A DNA stretch of 64,000 nucleotides from NCBI GenBank assembly GCA_022419385.1, contig JAJUBI010000006.1, forward strand, positions 2,666,001-2,730,000, given 5' to 3'. The stretch is from Paraconiothyrium sp. Pb-2020. Taxonomy: Eukaryota; Ascomycota; Dothideomycetes; Pleosporales; Didymosphaeriaceae. This document shows positions 11,471 to 22,900 of this stretch, piece by piece. The number at the start of each line of letters is the position of its first letter. Position 1 is the first letter of the stretch. The translations under genes were made by a program, and so were the position numbers. A model generated the notes under the pieces. That model was not told where the DNA came from, made no database searches, and was given only the letters and a program-made list of their open reading frames with translations.

Positions 11471-12993
11471 TTCTTATTTCGGTTCTAGCGCCGCGAGCTG
11501 CATTTTCAAACGCGTATAGCATACATTTTTAGCCAAAAATACCCCGACTAGCGCACGAGTATTGGAATGAGACATGGTATTTCATTGATGTTGGACGGAG
11601 GAAGACGTTTGGCTGGGATGAGGGTAATGGATGGATGGCTTTATCCTTCTTGTATCAAGTACTTTTGAGGAGCTTGAAGGAGCGGGCGGTTAGCTCTTGT
11701 TAGGTTGCGAGCATGGCAGCCAACAAACATAATGCATGGTACTTAGGGGTCGTTTTCCTCCGGATTGATTTGGAGGCTTCGAGGACCCTTGGACTTGTTC
11801 TGTAGCTGTACTATACATACCACAGATGGCGTGGATGGGAGACAACGGTGGAGGGAATGAGAGTTGAAACCCGTGTTAAAGAAACCCAAATCTGGTAATT
11901 GGCGTGATGTGCCGGGAGAAGTGGGGTCCATCTCGACATGAACCTACTATGATATGATAAACTTGTGGGGGCGGGAAAAGTAAGTTCAGATCCTAAAATT
12001 TATCCCTTCCGTGCCTGCATCTATCTACTTTGCAAGCATTCGCTGCTCGCTAATTACGTCCGGGGAAACACGAGATGTGTGATATGTGACTAGAACAACA
12101 TTTGGAAGCATTTGAACGGGTGATGTGAGTCTTGTACCATCTGTTGGCGCAAGGGAGAACAGAAATTGAAATATGATAAAATGGGGCGAAAAGCGCAAGA
12201 AGTGTGAGCAACATTAAACAACTTGTGTGTATTTGAGGGTATTAGAAGAAGACCAAGATGCCGAAGGCGGAGTGAAACATAGTCTCTTCTATAATCTCTT
12301 TTGATTCGCGTGGGCGTTCAAGCACACTCATTGTACGTGTAAATATGTGAAAACGTTCCATCAACATTTACACGGTTTTCATGTATCATGGATTCCAAGT
12401 CATAGGTTTCTTCTGCGTAGACCTGTCGCACTGCTCCTCCGTTCAGAATAGATTTATACAGGCTTCTCACTGCCTAAGCCCAAAAGCTTGCTATCTCTAG
12501 TTTGTGAGTGTTACTTTCCGTTGCAAGATAGATCCATTACCATACGTTAGGCTTCAACGCCGCCAGAGTGGTAACACTAGCTGCCCCAATCTCTACCACA
12601 TCTCAGAACCTCTATGCACCAAAAGTACCAACAGTCGAATCACTGCAATCCGTACCAGTGTTTCTAATGTTGCGCTCGGAATCCTACCAGGATAGCCGTT
12701 GCATTCCATGTTTCTTCATACATGAAAGCACACGAGAACCCTTGCTCCACGCTGATATGCTAAGTAGTGAAGCGAAATAGAAAAAAGTAGTGATGATGGA
12801 TTGAACAGGTGATTGAATAGATCGGTACTTGGATAGTAGAGCAGGCTGAAGTCTCAGATCGTCAGATGACTCGTGTAGTACTACTAGCTCACTGCTTCTA
12901 TGAAGGGAGCACAATATGCTGTGATCGCAAAGCGAGTTCAAGATGAGTGTTATGCCATCCCTCGGCCCCAGCTCCACCAACCCCAACCACTGG
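11471..12993. other. Intergenic region, 1.5 kb
   Basis: Lies between the 3' ends of striatin (plus) and the secreted KPK protein (minus). A/T-richer than the coding parts. No conserved frame, RNA gene or repeat recognised. Confidence 0.4.
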
Positions 12994-14217
12994 TTAGATA
13001 TCCTTCAACAAGTCCTGCGCGAAAGTATTGCAGTTGTTGCTGGTAACGCTGTACTTCTTGTGCGCCGGCTCATCGAAGTAATCTTTGCCCTTAGCTTTCG
13101 CCTTGCCCGCCTTCGCCTTCGTTGTTTTCGCTCCCTGATGTAAAGTGAACACCTTTTTCGGCGCGAAAACCTTCTCTCGATACTCCGCAGCACCACTCGT
13201 CTTCTTGATAAGATCTATGATGCTTCCCACAAAGTCTTTCTTGATGATCTTCTTCTTGGCGGCGCCTTTGCCGGTTATCCTCTCCGTAATCTTGACCTCG
13301 CCGACAACAACGGCGATGTGGTCGAAGCCGAGCGATCGCTGGAGCGCCTTGAGTTCGTCCTCGGTTTCGTTAGGGCCGGGCTCGGTGAAGGGAGATTTGG
13401 ATGTAAACTTGTAGAACTCGCCGTTCTTAGCGTTGGGGAAGTCTTTAGCGAGGGACTTGAAGGCATTGGTTGCGTCGACTTCTTCCGGGACGCTGCAGCC
13501 GGCGGCGCCAGCAGCAGAGGAACCGGAGCCGGCACGCTTGAGGATGAAATCGGGGATGAATCGCTTGATGCCGGTCTTCTTCTTTGGGAGAGGGCAGGAG
13601 GTTGGCTTCTTGGGTTTCTTGGTTTTTGGCTTGGTGATTTTTGGCTTGGTGGTTTTTGGCGTGGTTTTTGGCTTCTTGGTTTTTGGCTTCTTGGTTTTTG
13701 GCTTGGTGGTTTTTGGCGTGGTTTTTGGCTTCTTGGTTTTTGGCTTTTTGGTTTTCTTAGTTTTAGTCTTCTTCGTCTTCTTAGGCCTCGTCTTCTTGGT
13801 GCGAGTCTTGCTGGTCCGGGACCTTCCGCCTCTGGACCTCCTCGCCTCTAGAGCGTGAATGTCGGCATCAGTTGTGGACACCTCAAATGTCAGCCCATCA
13901 GTGGTGATGAGCCTGCCACCTCCGAAGTTGTGGCTAGCCACACATTGCTCGATGATCGAATGGAATTGAGCCTCGCATTCATCACTGCCTAGAGCTTCAT
14001 CGGTGCCAGTAATCGTAAATACGGTCGATCCAGATCGACTTTCGGAGAAGCTTTCGGTGGTGCTGCAAACCTCCTCAATAGAACTTGCGAACCCATCCTT
14101 TTCGGCGGCAGAGATAATCCTAGGTTTGGAGTGCACGGCCTCAGTGTTGCAAACTACGTTTGCAAAGGCAACATTCAAAAGACCGCCGAGGGCGACGACG
14201 AGACCAGCTGTGCGCAT
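12994..14217 (-). CDS. Secreted protein with KPK-repeat linker and NNCNTFA C-terminus
   Basis: Single exon; the start chosen is the ATG at 14217, which gives a clean signal peptide (MRTAGLVVALGGLLNVAFA). The mature N-terminal domain has four cysteines (VVCNTEAV, EEVCST, DECEAQ, EQCVAS). A central linker of about 85 residues is an imperfect repeat of KPKTT/KPKTK. The C-terminal domain has SLGFDHIAVVVGEV and ends with SVTSNNCNTFAQDLLKDI. A histidine before a beta strand followed later by NNCNTFA resembles the His...Cys order of circularly permuted NlpC/P60-like enzymes (LRAT, PPPDE, DUF4105 groups). That link is inferred from motif order only. A TATATA element lies about 135 bases upstream. Function unknown; probably extracellular or wall-associated because the linker is strongly basic. 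Confidence 0.75.
   Translation of the reverse strand: MRTAGLVVALGGLLNVAFANVVCNTEAVHSKPRIISAAEKDGFASSIEEVCSTTESFSESRSGSTVFTITGTDEALGSDECEAQFHSIIEQCVASHNFGGGRLITTDGLTFEVSTTDADIHALEARRSRGGRSRTSKTRTKKTRPKKTKKTKTKKTKKPKTKKPKTTPKTTKPKTKKPKTKKPKTTPKTTKPKITKPKTKKPKKPTSCPLPKKKTGIKRFIPDFILKRAGSGSSAAGAAGCSVPEEVDATNAFKSLAKDFPNAKNGEFYKFTSKSPFTEPGPNETEDELKALQRSLGFDHIAVVVGEVKITERITGKGAAKKKIIKKDFVGSIIDLIKKTSGAAEYREKVFAPKKVFTLHQGAKTTKAKAGKAKAKGKDYFDEPAHKKYSVTSNNCNTFAQDLLKDI
13605..13795 (-). repeat. In-frame 15-base-type tandem repeat encoding KPKT units
   Basis: Within the secreted protein gene, units encoding K-P-K-T-K/T recur about a dozen times with small variations. A longer block (KPKTKKPKTTPKTT) is itself duplicated. 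Such arrays change length easily by slippage; every unit here keeps the reading frame. Confidence 0.85.
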
Positions 14218-15328
14218 GGTGAATTGGGAACGACAATGCAAGAGAACGTGTATGTAATGACTGTGTGAATCTATAAGAAACGATGAATGGGGAAGCAAAC
14301 TAAAGAGTGTGTTGAGCTAATGTAGGTATTTTTAGTCTTGGACGCTGTGAAGATATATACCATAGGGACCTACTTTACGGCTGATGGAGGATCATCACGG
14401 ACAAGAGCAGAGTCCGGAGTCCAGGCCTCCTGAATTTGAGTTACCTATCGGGCATGCATCACGCCTCGTGCACGGCGAAGAGAGGCTGAAGAAGCATCAA
14501 CTCCGATGAAACGACCTGGGAGTGAGAAATTCCATCGCTGACATCGAGATTGGCGTAGGTAGTAGGGAACATTGGCAAGCCTGATTAGCCGCATGCACAA
14601 AGGTTTACTCCGCCATATCTTTGAATTACCAAGTCCGACCTCATGGCCAGACCTGATGGAGGTAATAATAGTCCAGTCCGATCGCGTGCGCACCCGGGGC
14701 CATGGTAGGCCTTGTGGGGCTGTTTCGTGGGAAAAGCTAAATCTCCGTTACTAATCAGCGATCCGAAGAAAAGAATAAGGTTGATCGAGTAAGCCGCTTA
14801 AACCAAGCTCAGCCACAGAGGTGCCGTAACGCTCACCTCCGTCCGCTTAGCGTCTAACGTAAACACTCTCAGTAGACTTCTCTTACATCAACGCAGTTCT
14901 ACCCTACGAAGGTAGAAACTCAACTACTCTGCCGTTATGTTGCAAATGGACGCCTGACCCGCCTAATCTTGCCATTAGATGTGATCAGGCTGTACGCATC
15001 GAACACACGACAGCAGATTTTGTATCTAGACTTTCTATTGTAGCAATGCACGGCGGGGTAAGAAACATTGCATCCTGTAGGCGCAAATTTTGCAGTGAAG
15101 ACAATTTGTGTATAGGAGCACGGTTGCAAACGGGAACCTTGGATATTTTCTGTGCAGTTGGCAGCTCTCCGGAACCTTCATCATAAGACGCACATCCCAG
15201 ATCTCGTTGCCTGTGCACCTCTACAGAAGAATGCTCGTTTCACTACCCAAATACCGACTACAATTTGGAAAAAGTTGTCTTATCATGCATACGTGGAGCA
15301 CTGCGAACGCGGCAGACTATTTCCATTC
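14218..15328. other. Intergenic region, 1.1 kb
   Basis: Contains the promoter of the secreted KPK protein (TATATA at about 14352-14358) and the 3' flank of the TLDc-like gene. No other feature recognised. Confidence 0.4.
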
Positions 15329-16897
15329 TCATTGGCCGTCTTTCCAGATCTCCAACCCATCCAGCTCAATAACCTGCTGCCCACTTACACCAGGTAGCTC
15401 CATCCCAACCACCATCGTACCAAGATCTAGTCGAAATCCTGACAACGTTGTGTTATCAAAGATCAATTCTCCGCTAGGGCCCTGTCGCCACTCCTGCCCC
15501 AGCAATTTCGCAAACCGCACATAGGGTTCAAGGCGGAAGATATAGATGCTGTAAATCTGTTCTCGGCCATCGTCTCGATCGTAGTCGGCCGCAGCCAGGA
15601 CACCACCTACGAAGCGCTCATCAGAGCCTCGGACATGACCGGTGAAGGCTAGGATGGAGGCTTGCAGCTCATCGTCTGCCTCGAGCGCGGGTGGTTTTAA
15701 GTTAGACCAGATGGCGTTGCTGCTAGGTAAGGCGCTCGAAAAAGAAGACCATCGTCCGACAGTTTTGAAGCTATCCCAGTCAATGAGCGGGGGAACAATG
15801 GCATTAGTAAGTGACATCCGTCCTAGGGACAGCACATGTGGCTCGTCAGCAGTGCCAATGTCGGGTTGCAGCTCAGGCGGCACGCCGTAGATGGGCGGGA
15901 TGGTCTCAATATTAATTCCGCCATTGAGCAAGACGTCATTCAGTACACGGTAAACGGGATCGAACAGATGTGGGATTTTCTTGAGACCCTGATCAAAAGA
16001 AGGCCAGGTTACCAGGCCGTTGGCGGTAGAATACGCATCGCGTACGTCTTGTTCATCGCACGTGAATGTGGCCATGACGCTCGCAACGGCGTCATCCAGA
16101 TACCGTAATGTGTCGGGTTTGAAGACTGTCTGGTTCGTGTGAAATTGTAGCGCCAACAGCGCTCGCACGAGGTCGGTCAACTGACCACGCGCAAAGGATA
16201 GACTATGGAAGTCAAAGTCGGCCTTAAGCTCCCTTGCTAACGGGCGAACATGGTCGCGTGTCGTGCCGTACGGATAATTCTCTGGTGCGTTGTTCTGCAG
16301 GACGTCCAGGAGATCATGGTACATTTCGTCGCCGTCGTCATCGCGATTGATGCTAGCATAGTCTCTAACCCGTTCCTCTACGTCAAACGCGTTGCGACGG
16401 GCGTAGTGGCGACGTGCGGCTTCATTGATTGTGCTGTTTGCTGTCGAGAGGCTATGTGTCGCAAGGCTCTGGAACAAAAGACGTCTGTGGTCGGCGGGCG
16501 TTCGCGCCCGACCATGTGTTCCCGTTGTCGACATCGACAGGTGTCGATCCGGGAGCAGCCATGCTAGTGCACGTCCAATGTCCTGCAAAGAAAGCGATTG
16601 TGGGACAGGCGTGGAAGGAGATTTGTAGAAGGGCGCTGTGCTGTGATAGGCCAGGATACGGTAGACAAGGTCTGCGAAGATAGATGAAAAGCCCAAAGGA
16701 AGCCGGGATCGAATGCGAGCCACGAGCAGTGTCCTTTCCAGGCGCGATCCTTCCGATGTCTCCGTGGCGAGGCTGTTGAAACCGTTGGCAAGGGCTTCAT
16801 GCTCCCTATCAGAGAGGATGTGGTGATGAGCACTTGTCAGGTGGAAACGACCAGAGTGGTACTGCTCCGCAAGCCATTCTTGCGTTGAAGGCGGCAT
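15329..16897 (-). CDS. TLDc-like domain protein
   Basis: Intronless, 522 residues from the ATG at 16897; an upstream in-frame TTG is not a plausible start. The N-terminal half (EWLAEQYHSGRFHLTSAHHH) is helical and unassigned. The last 160 residues resemble a TLDc domain: ASILAFTGHVRGSDERFVGG, IYSIYIFRLEPYVRF, FRLDLGTMVVG, and the terminal VIELDGLEIWKDG, which matches the usual TLDc end (lEvWg). TLDc proteins include fungal Rtc5 and Oxr1, which act on V-ATPase and oxidative stress; that role is known for the family and not shown here. The assignment is moderate because the canonical N-terminal TLDc strand motif is weak. The frame is open throughout with no splice-like interruption. Confidence 0.55.
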   Translation of the reverse strand: MPPSTQEWLAEQYHSGRFHLTSAHHHILSDREHEALANGFNSLATETSEGSRLERTLLVARIRSRLPLGFSSIFADLVYRILAYHSTAPFYKSPSTPVPQSLSLQDIGRALAWLLPDRHLSMSTTGTHGRARTPADHRRLLFQSLATHSLSTANSTINEAARRHYARRNAFDVEERVRDYASINRDDDGDEMYHDLLDVLQNNAPENYPYGTTRDHVRPLARELKADFDFHSLSFARGQLTDLVRALLALQFHTNQTVFKPDTLRYLDDAVASVMATFTCDEQDVRDAYSTANGLVTWPSFDQGLKKIPHLFDPVYRVLNDVLLNGGINIETIPPIYGVPPELQPDIGTADEPHVLSLGRMSLTNAIVPPLIDWDSFKTVGRWSSFSSALPSSNAIWSNLKPPALEADDELQASILAFTGHVRGSDERFVGGVLAAADYDRDDGREQIYSIYIFRLEPYVRFAKLLGQEWRQGPSGELIFDNTTLSGFRLDLGTMVVGMELPGVSGQQVIELDGLEIWKDGQ

Positions 16898-17610
16898 TGT
16901 GGATTGAATCAATCAAGGGACATGTGGTTGTGATTGGCGGGGTACCGGTAAACGGTGAAACGGTCAAAACCATTGCCAGGTGTTTATTCTTTCCACATGC
17001 CAATTTTTAGCAGCGCTTGCGCTGACATCGGACACCGTGGAAACACACTTGTACGATGTGAGACCGAGGCGTCCAGGCGTTCCGGGGTTGTCCTAGGACC
17101 GCCAGGTGCAACGCTGGCCCCCACCTGCCCAAGGCCCTATCTTAGTCCTGCCCGCAATTATGCGTGCTAAGAATGGCCCTTGCGTAAACATTATCCCGAT
17201 ACCCTACAACAACACATCCATCTGCAGATTGAGAAATTGCCAAGCATCCCCTCTCCACCTTCCTTTCCCATTTCTCACACTCCCGCAGACTATTCGCTTT
17301 CCCTAGTCAGAAATACTCAACGCAAATAAATTTCGGACAGGGTGACATGGAGCCCTAGGTCTTCGCCGCCATAACGGTGCTTATCAATGAACTCAACAAT
17401 CGTGCTCTTTTTCCGCCAGAGATTGATGGAATTTGGAGTGAGCAGGTCGAAAAGGGACAAAAGCAAACGAAAACGCTTCCATGCGAAGAACGTCTGTCAG
17501 CTTAATGTTGCGCGCGCTGTTAAATAGGTCGCGTTTGTGGAAAAAAGGTTAAATTTAATCTCGAATGCAAGTGTATCAAATGAGAAAACGCACCTAATCA
17601 TATCTAAGAT
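16898..17610. other. Intergenic region, 0.7 kb
   Basis: Upstream region of the TLDc-like gene and 3' flank of the FAD oxidoreductase gene. No conserved coding sequence or RNA gene seen. Confidence 0.4.
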
Positions 17611-19224
17611 CTATACTGCTACAGCCTTCCACCCCTTCGACCATTTCTTGACAGCTTGCATGAACTTGTAAAATCCTACATTCATCTCCTCGTGACCGTA
17701 TTTCTTATCGACCACTTTCTCCGGAAACGCAATACCTGCACCGTACACGCCAGGCAACACCGCAAGCTCACCAATCGACCCAGATGCATTCTGCTTCATG
17801 TAATGAAATACGCCCTCGTTGTGGTCGAAAAGAGGCTCAATTTTCTGGCCGCTGGATGTCCTTAAAATTGGAAGCGGATCTCGGTGGTAACCGATGGCTT
17901 GCACGACAAAAGATGTACCGGAGAGGTGCTCGCGGTATGCAGACTCCTCGTCGCCTTTATTGTAGGTAATTTTCGTGATCATTCCGGTAATCAGAGAGTC
18001 CGGCATTGTCTCGGGCTCCAGGTTGTTCCTTGCCCATTGTGCCGCTTCGCCTTTAAGACCGGTATTATCTCGGGCAATGAAACCGTCTTCATATTCAGCA
18101 TATCGTAGCGGATGTCTTGTGAACCACTTGACCTTGAGGTTTGGTTTGCTCGTCAGGGCAAGGTTAGCCAGGTTCCATAGGACAAGCACAGCGCTGTGCG
18201 ACGCTCCAATAACAGCGACTGTTGTCGGACCCAAGGGCGAGAGAAGCTCTGAAAGTTTGGTCGGCGATAGCGCAGTGTCAAGATGTAGATGCTTCAAGCC
18301 CCGAGGCTCGTATGGCAGAGGCGGGTCGATTGGCGACGATCCAGTGCACAGAATCAACCGTTGGGCTTGAACGCTAGTGATATTTTGGGGAGAATCTCCC
18401 TCGGTGGATACGTCTATGGCCCACGTTGCTGTCGACTCATGTAGAGTTGCGCTTGTCACCTGACCTGTTTGTGCAATGACGCCTGGCGTTCGCTTCAATC
18501 CTTCCGTGAGCATTAGTAACAAATCTGCAGCATAGCGCAAATGACACCCGCTTTCCTGGTCTAGTCGTTGAATATCCAGAAGCTTATCTGATAGATCCCG
18601 AAGCTTATCTGATTTCGTATCTCCAGAAATGCCCTCACTAGTCCTCTGCTCCTTCGCTAGGTCTCCGGAAGGTGACCCGGAGGCAATCTCCCTGAAAGGG
18701 GCGACAGCAGTTGCAAACTCAATGAAGAGCTTGGCTTTCGTATTTGACGGAACCTCTCTGTAGTACTGATTCACTCTTCCGCCATCGAAAGCATGGTCAA
18801 CCCAGAGAATGCGATCAATGCGATTCTCTAACAGATTGCCTACAGCAGTAATACCGGCCGGTCCAGCGCCAACAACGACAGCCCCATAGACATCGTATAG
18901 TCCGGAGTCAGGAGTAGCATTCCGAGAATCGACCCTGCGGATGGTACTCGATGAAGTTACAGCAGAGTACAACCTTGATTGACCAAATTGAGCCGAAGAC
19001 TGCGAGAGAGGGGGAGTCTTTCTCTCGGTATTTAGGCTTCGCTTCTTGAGCTGGGGAGCTCTCGGAGGGAAAGGCCTGTGGCCAAAGCGATAGTTGGTAG
19101 ATTCCCTAGACGCCAACCCGGTTGTGAAGAAGCACGCGCATTTTCTTACCCGTTCCGCTCTCTCTAACTCCGGGAACTGTGCTGTGAGACGAAGTCGGGC
19201 ATGCTGAGCGATCACCAACGCCAT
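17611..19224 (-). CDS. FAD/NAD(P)-binding oxidoreductase (pyridine nucleotide-disulfide type)
   Basis: Single exon, 537 residues. The FAD-binding Rossmann motif VVVGAGPAG is at about residues 116-124. A second dinucleotide motif VAVIGASHSAVLVL (about 328-341) would bind NAD(P)H. The end LPGVYGAGIAFPE corresponds to the third FAD-contact motif (an ATG-like G-D/A segment) of this superfamily. The first 110 residues are rich in Arg/Ser with few acidic residues and could be a mitochondrial presequence, or the true start could be further in. No redox CxxC pair is visible, so thioredoxin-reductase activity is not supported. It belongs to a fungal FAD-dependent group of unknown substrate. A 14-base direct repeat at about 18577-18613 encodes SDKLRDLSDKLLD. 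Neighbours give no functional hint. Confidence 0.75.
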   Translation of the reverse strand: MALVIAQHARLRLTAQFPELERAERVRKCACFFTTGLASRESTNYRFGHRPFPPRAPQLKKRSLNTERKTPPLSQSSAQFGQSRLYSAVTSSSTIRRVDSRNATPDSGLYDVYGAVVVGAGPAGITAVGNLLENRIDRILWVDHAFDGGRVNQYYREVPSNTKAKLFIEFATAVAPFREIASGSPSGDLAKEQRTSEGISGDTKSDKLRDLSDKLLDIQRLDQESGCHLRYAADLLLMLTEGLKRTPGVIAQTGQVTSATLHESTATWAIDVSTEGDSPQNITSVQAQRLILCTGSSPIDPPLPYEPRGLKHLHLDTALSPTKLSELLSPLGPTTVAVIGASHSAVLVLWNLANLALTSKPNLKVKWFTRHPLRYAEYEDGFIARDNTGLKGEAAQWARNNLEPETMPDSLITGMITKITYNKGDEESAYREHLSGTSFVVQAIGYHRDPLPILRTSSGQKIEPLFDHNEGVFHYMKQNASGSIGELAVLPGVYGAGIAFPEKVVDKKYGHEEMNVGFYKFMQAVKKWSKGWKAVAV

Positions 19225-19996
19225 TGGATAGCACGTCCTGCCTTAACGGGCTCAGCAACGAAGCGCAGATAGGGTCCGAACCGTATGGCGAAACAACAAG
19301 CCGGAAACAGGGCGCAAGACAGACCACGCAGTCAGAGACCAACAATAAGCTCTTTTCGTAAGTTCGAGTTCAATCTTGTACCAAGAGATGTGGTTGGTCG
19401 CAATGCAGGTGAATATTTCCGGAGACGATAGGAGAACAGCAAGAGCGCGGTCGGCGTGTTCGGAGTAATTCGGCGTGTTGAAGGAAATACAGCAGCGGGA
19501 TATACGAACAGGGCGCGATCAAGATTTGGTGATGTCTGCTGGAGGACGTGTTGGCTGGCTCATTTGCAACGGGCGGGCAATTTGTTTGACCTGAGCAATG
19601 CGGGTGAGACTGTCGTGAGAAAGACGCGAAGATTCTGTGAAGGCGTGATCACGTGTGCTTACAAGCGGATTAGTCATTACACTACTACCAACTCTGCTAA
19701 TAACAATGATCGAGTAAGTTGTGGAAAGAGATGGCGTGCTAGTATGTCCTACAACACTTTTTAAATTTGCCGCCAGTCGATCCAATGCCTACCGTGGGCG
19801 GGGATACACATGCATTTTAAACGTCAAAATGAGTGCTTTTGCTCAATCTCTATACAAGGTGCACTCCCCTCGCGTCAATGCTATGGGTGTATACATAAAG
19901 TACGCTCATCGTCCGCGCCAAACACGCAATCTGTTCTGGACTGCCTATTCACATAATTACATCCGCCTCTTCCCGTACGTATAATAACATGTACTC
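19225..19996. other. Intergenic region, 0.8 kb
   Basis: Promoter side of the FAD oxidoreductase and 3' flank of the P5B ATPase, both on the minus strand. Nothing else recognised. Confidence 0.4.
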
Positions 19997-22900
19997 TCAC
20001 ATCTTCATGTCATCCTTAATAAGCTTATACTCCTTCCTCTTCTTTCTCCACTTAGGATTCATCTTCACCTTCGCTACCCCAATCCACCTCGCTAGCACGG
20101 GCAACACATACTTCTCACCCATATACGCGATTACAAAATTTCCCAGCCCAAGCACCAGCAAGAACACCTTGAAGCTAACACTCATGGGTGTGAGCTCCAT
20201 CAACTTGGTGAGCCACTTTGCCGGGTCGAAAAGCATATAGCACGTGATGATGAGCGCGAAAAAGATGGTGATGACGAAGGGTAGGTTCTGCGACATCGGC
20301 TGGCGGAAGGGCTTGCCGACGGATAGGACGACCGCGGAGAGCGTGTACTGGAAGCAGGAGACAAGAAAAAGGGCGGTGTTTTGGCTGTTGAGCGAGTTGG
20401 AATGGTCCTTATCCACGATCGGGGGTCGGTACCAAGGCTGCTTTTGGACGTATTCGTAGGCAATGGCTTGCGTGAGTATACAGAGTACTATTTGCCCCAG
20501 CAGCGGTGTCAGCACCTTACGCGACACCAGGCTGGCCGTCGGCCGTTTGCGGCTCAACTTCGGGAATGCGCCGGACCAGCCCATGAAGATGGCGATTGGC
20601 AGGATGAGCAACAGGTCGATGAAGAGGAATTGGAAGTCACCAAGGTTAGACGCGGACGCGTAGAGGAAGCTGACGGACGTGAACTGGATAGCCGAGTACA
20701 AGCTCATATACTTGAAGCAGCTGAAGCTGGTGACGAGGGCAGCGCGACCTTCTTTGATGACTTGCGGCACGCACGAGATGTCGAAGACGCGACTAGTAAA
20801 CGGTGCTGCGACCGAGGCTTCTGCTTCTGAAAGGGAGATGCCCACATCGGCGGCTTTGAGGGCGCCGCAGTCGTTTGCGCCGTCGCCGCAGAATCCGGCG
20901 CAGTAGTCAATACTTTGTAACTTCTCTACCAATTCATGCTTCTCATCGGGCGACATGCGTGCGAAGACTTGTCCACATACAAGCATCTCGCGCAGGACCT
21001 TCTCGGGCGCGAAGTCGATGATCCAGCGAAAGACGTCTCCACTGACAGCCAGAGAGTAGTTCCGGAGGTTAGAGATATCGTAGGGTAGAGATACATCGGC
21101 TTCAGCTGGTGGTGGTAGAGGCTTAAGAGTGTTCTCGTCCAGCTTGAACAGAGGATCGTCGACACTCTCCCAACTGAGGCTAGCAAGCGCGGTCCTAGAA
21201 TCTCCCTCGATGAAATGCGGGATAAAGCAATGAGCAGTCCTGTTGATGAGTCCACACTCCCTAGCGACGCTTATGGCCGTTAGGATATTGTCTCCCGTAC
21301 ACATGACTGTTCTGATCTTAGCCCTTTCTAGCTCTTCGATGACAGGAGTGGTAGTCGGTTTCAGCTTATTCTCGAAAATGATGAAGCCTACGAAATCAAG
21401 GTCCTTCTCAGCCTCCTCTCGCTTCATCTTCTGCATCTTGAGCCAGTTGACCCTGAGAGTCTTTGTTGCGCACGCGATGACACGGAAGCCTTTGTGCGTA
21501 TAGAAGGACAACAGGTCCTCATAGTCTGTAGGAAAGCTGTCAGGGCGGCAGATATCTTTCATGCATTCCGGCGCTCCCTTGACGTAGACCTGCCCGGTCT
21601 TTGAACCAAATTGGCGGACGATGACGCTTGCTCTCCTCAGTTGCGACACAAACTCGAACGACTTGAGTACACCGAGCTCGATTGGTTTTCTATTTTCGTC
21701 GTCCTCTTCATCGTCAATGTCGTACTCGCGGCCGGGGGGCGGTCTGGCAACAGAAGGCCGGAGCTTATCCTGCTCATCTTCTCCAACGCCAGCCCCCTGC
21801 TCTCCCTCAGTGAAGCTCCAACCGGTGAAATTGAACATCTTTTCGTCTAACGGATCACCTAGAAGCGCATCGTCGATTAATCGTAAAGAATGACATGTTG
21901 CCATGGTGTACAGTATCGCCTTGTGCTTCGCATAATCGATGGTAGGGTCCCGGTCGTACCTCGAGTTGGGAAGTATGTCGATGTTTTCGGTAAGGAGTTC
22001 GCTGAATCTATTCGCCGGCCGTTCGACCACGCGCACACCAAGTACATCCAAGCCCTCTTCTGTCAAGGTCCCAGTCTTGTCGAAACAGACCACATCGAGT
22101 TTACCTCCAACGTTCACACGCTGTGGGGAGATGCAGAAGATCTGCTTCTGTTTGAGCCGAGAAAGGGCGAAGTTGGTGCCAATGGTGAGGGTCGCAGGGA
22201 GCGCAGGCGGAACAACGATTGTAATCAAATCAAGCGCGCGCACCACGATCAAATGCCAGGCCAGGCCGAAGTGGATGAAGTTGATGAATGAAGCAACGAA
22301 ACCTATCATGGCAATGCCTGCCATGACTGATATGTATCGGAAAGAGTCGCGGTAGAACTTGAACCCAGAAGGCTTCGGGAAGAGCATCGATCGTACTAAT
22401 GCGCCCTTTGTTGTGTTGAAACCGGTCCGTACTACCATGGCCAAAGCTGCAGCTTCTTCATCGCTATCATCCTCATGAGGTCTCCGAGCGCGGATGATCT
22501 TCGTTCCAGAGAATAGCATATGTCTTGCGATTTCCGGGTGAATAGTAGAAGCACCTAGATCGAGCACGTCCAGAGCCTAGAAATATACAAATAGAGTCAG
22601 TCCGAGTAAGCAAGGTAAAGATGAGCTAAAAAACCTCGATCAACTGTGCCATACCAAGACGGGTAATGCAATTGCCGCCTGTAAGACATGATTGGGCGTT
22701 ACGTACCTCATCTGTCATTGGAACCTTAGAAACAGGTACCGATTCACCTGTGAGCATACTTTCGTTGACAATGCAGTCTCCCGACAGTAGCAGACTGTCA
22801 CAAGGTAACTGCGTTAAAGATGGGTCTGTGACCTCGTAGACGTCACCTGGAACCAATTCTGCCGAGTCGACGGTGCGCCAGAAACCGTTTCGCAATACTC

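Noticed and set aside
13318..13858. Gly/Leu/Phe-rich plus-strand frames that look like membrane proteins
   Set aside because: They are the complement of the KPK-encoding repeat; the apparent hydrophobicity is a by-product of the repeat.
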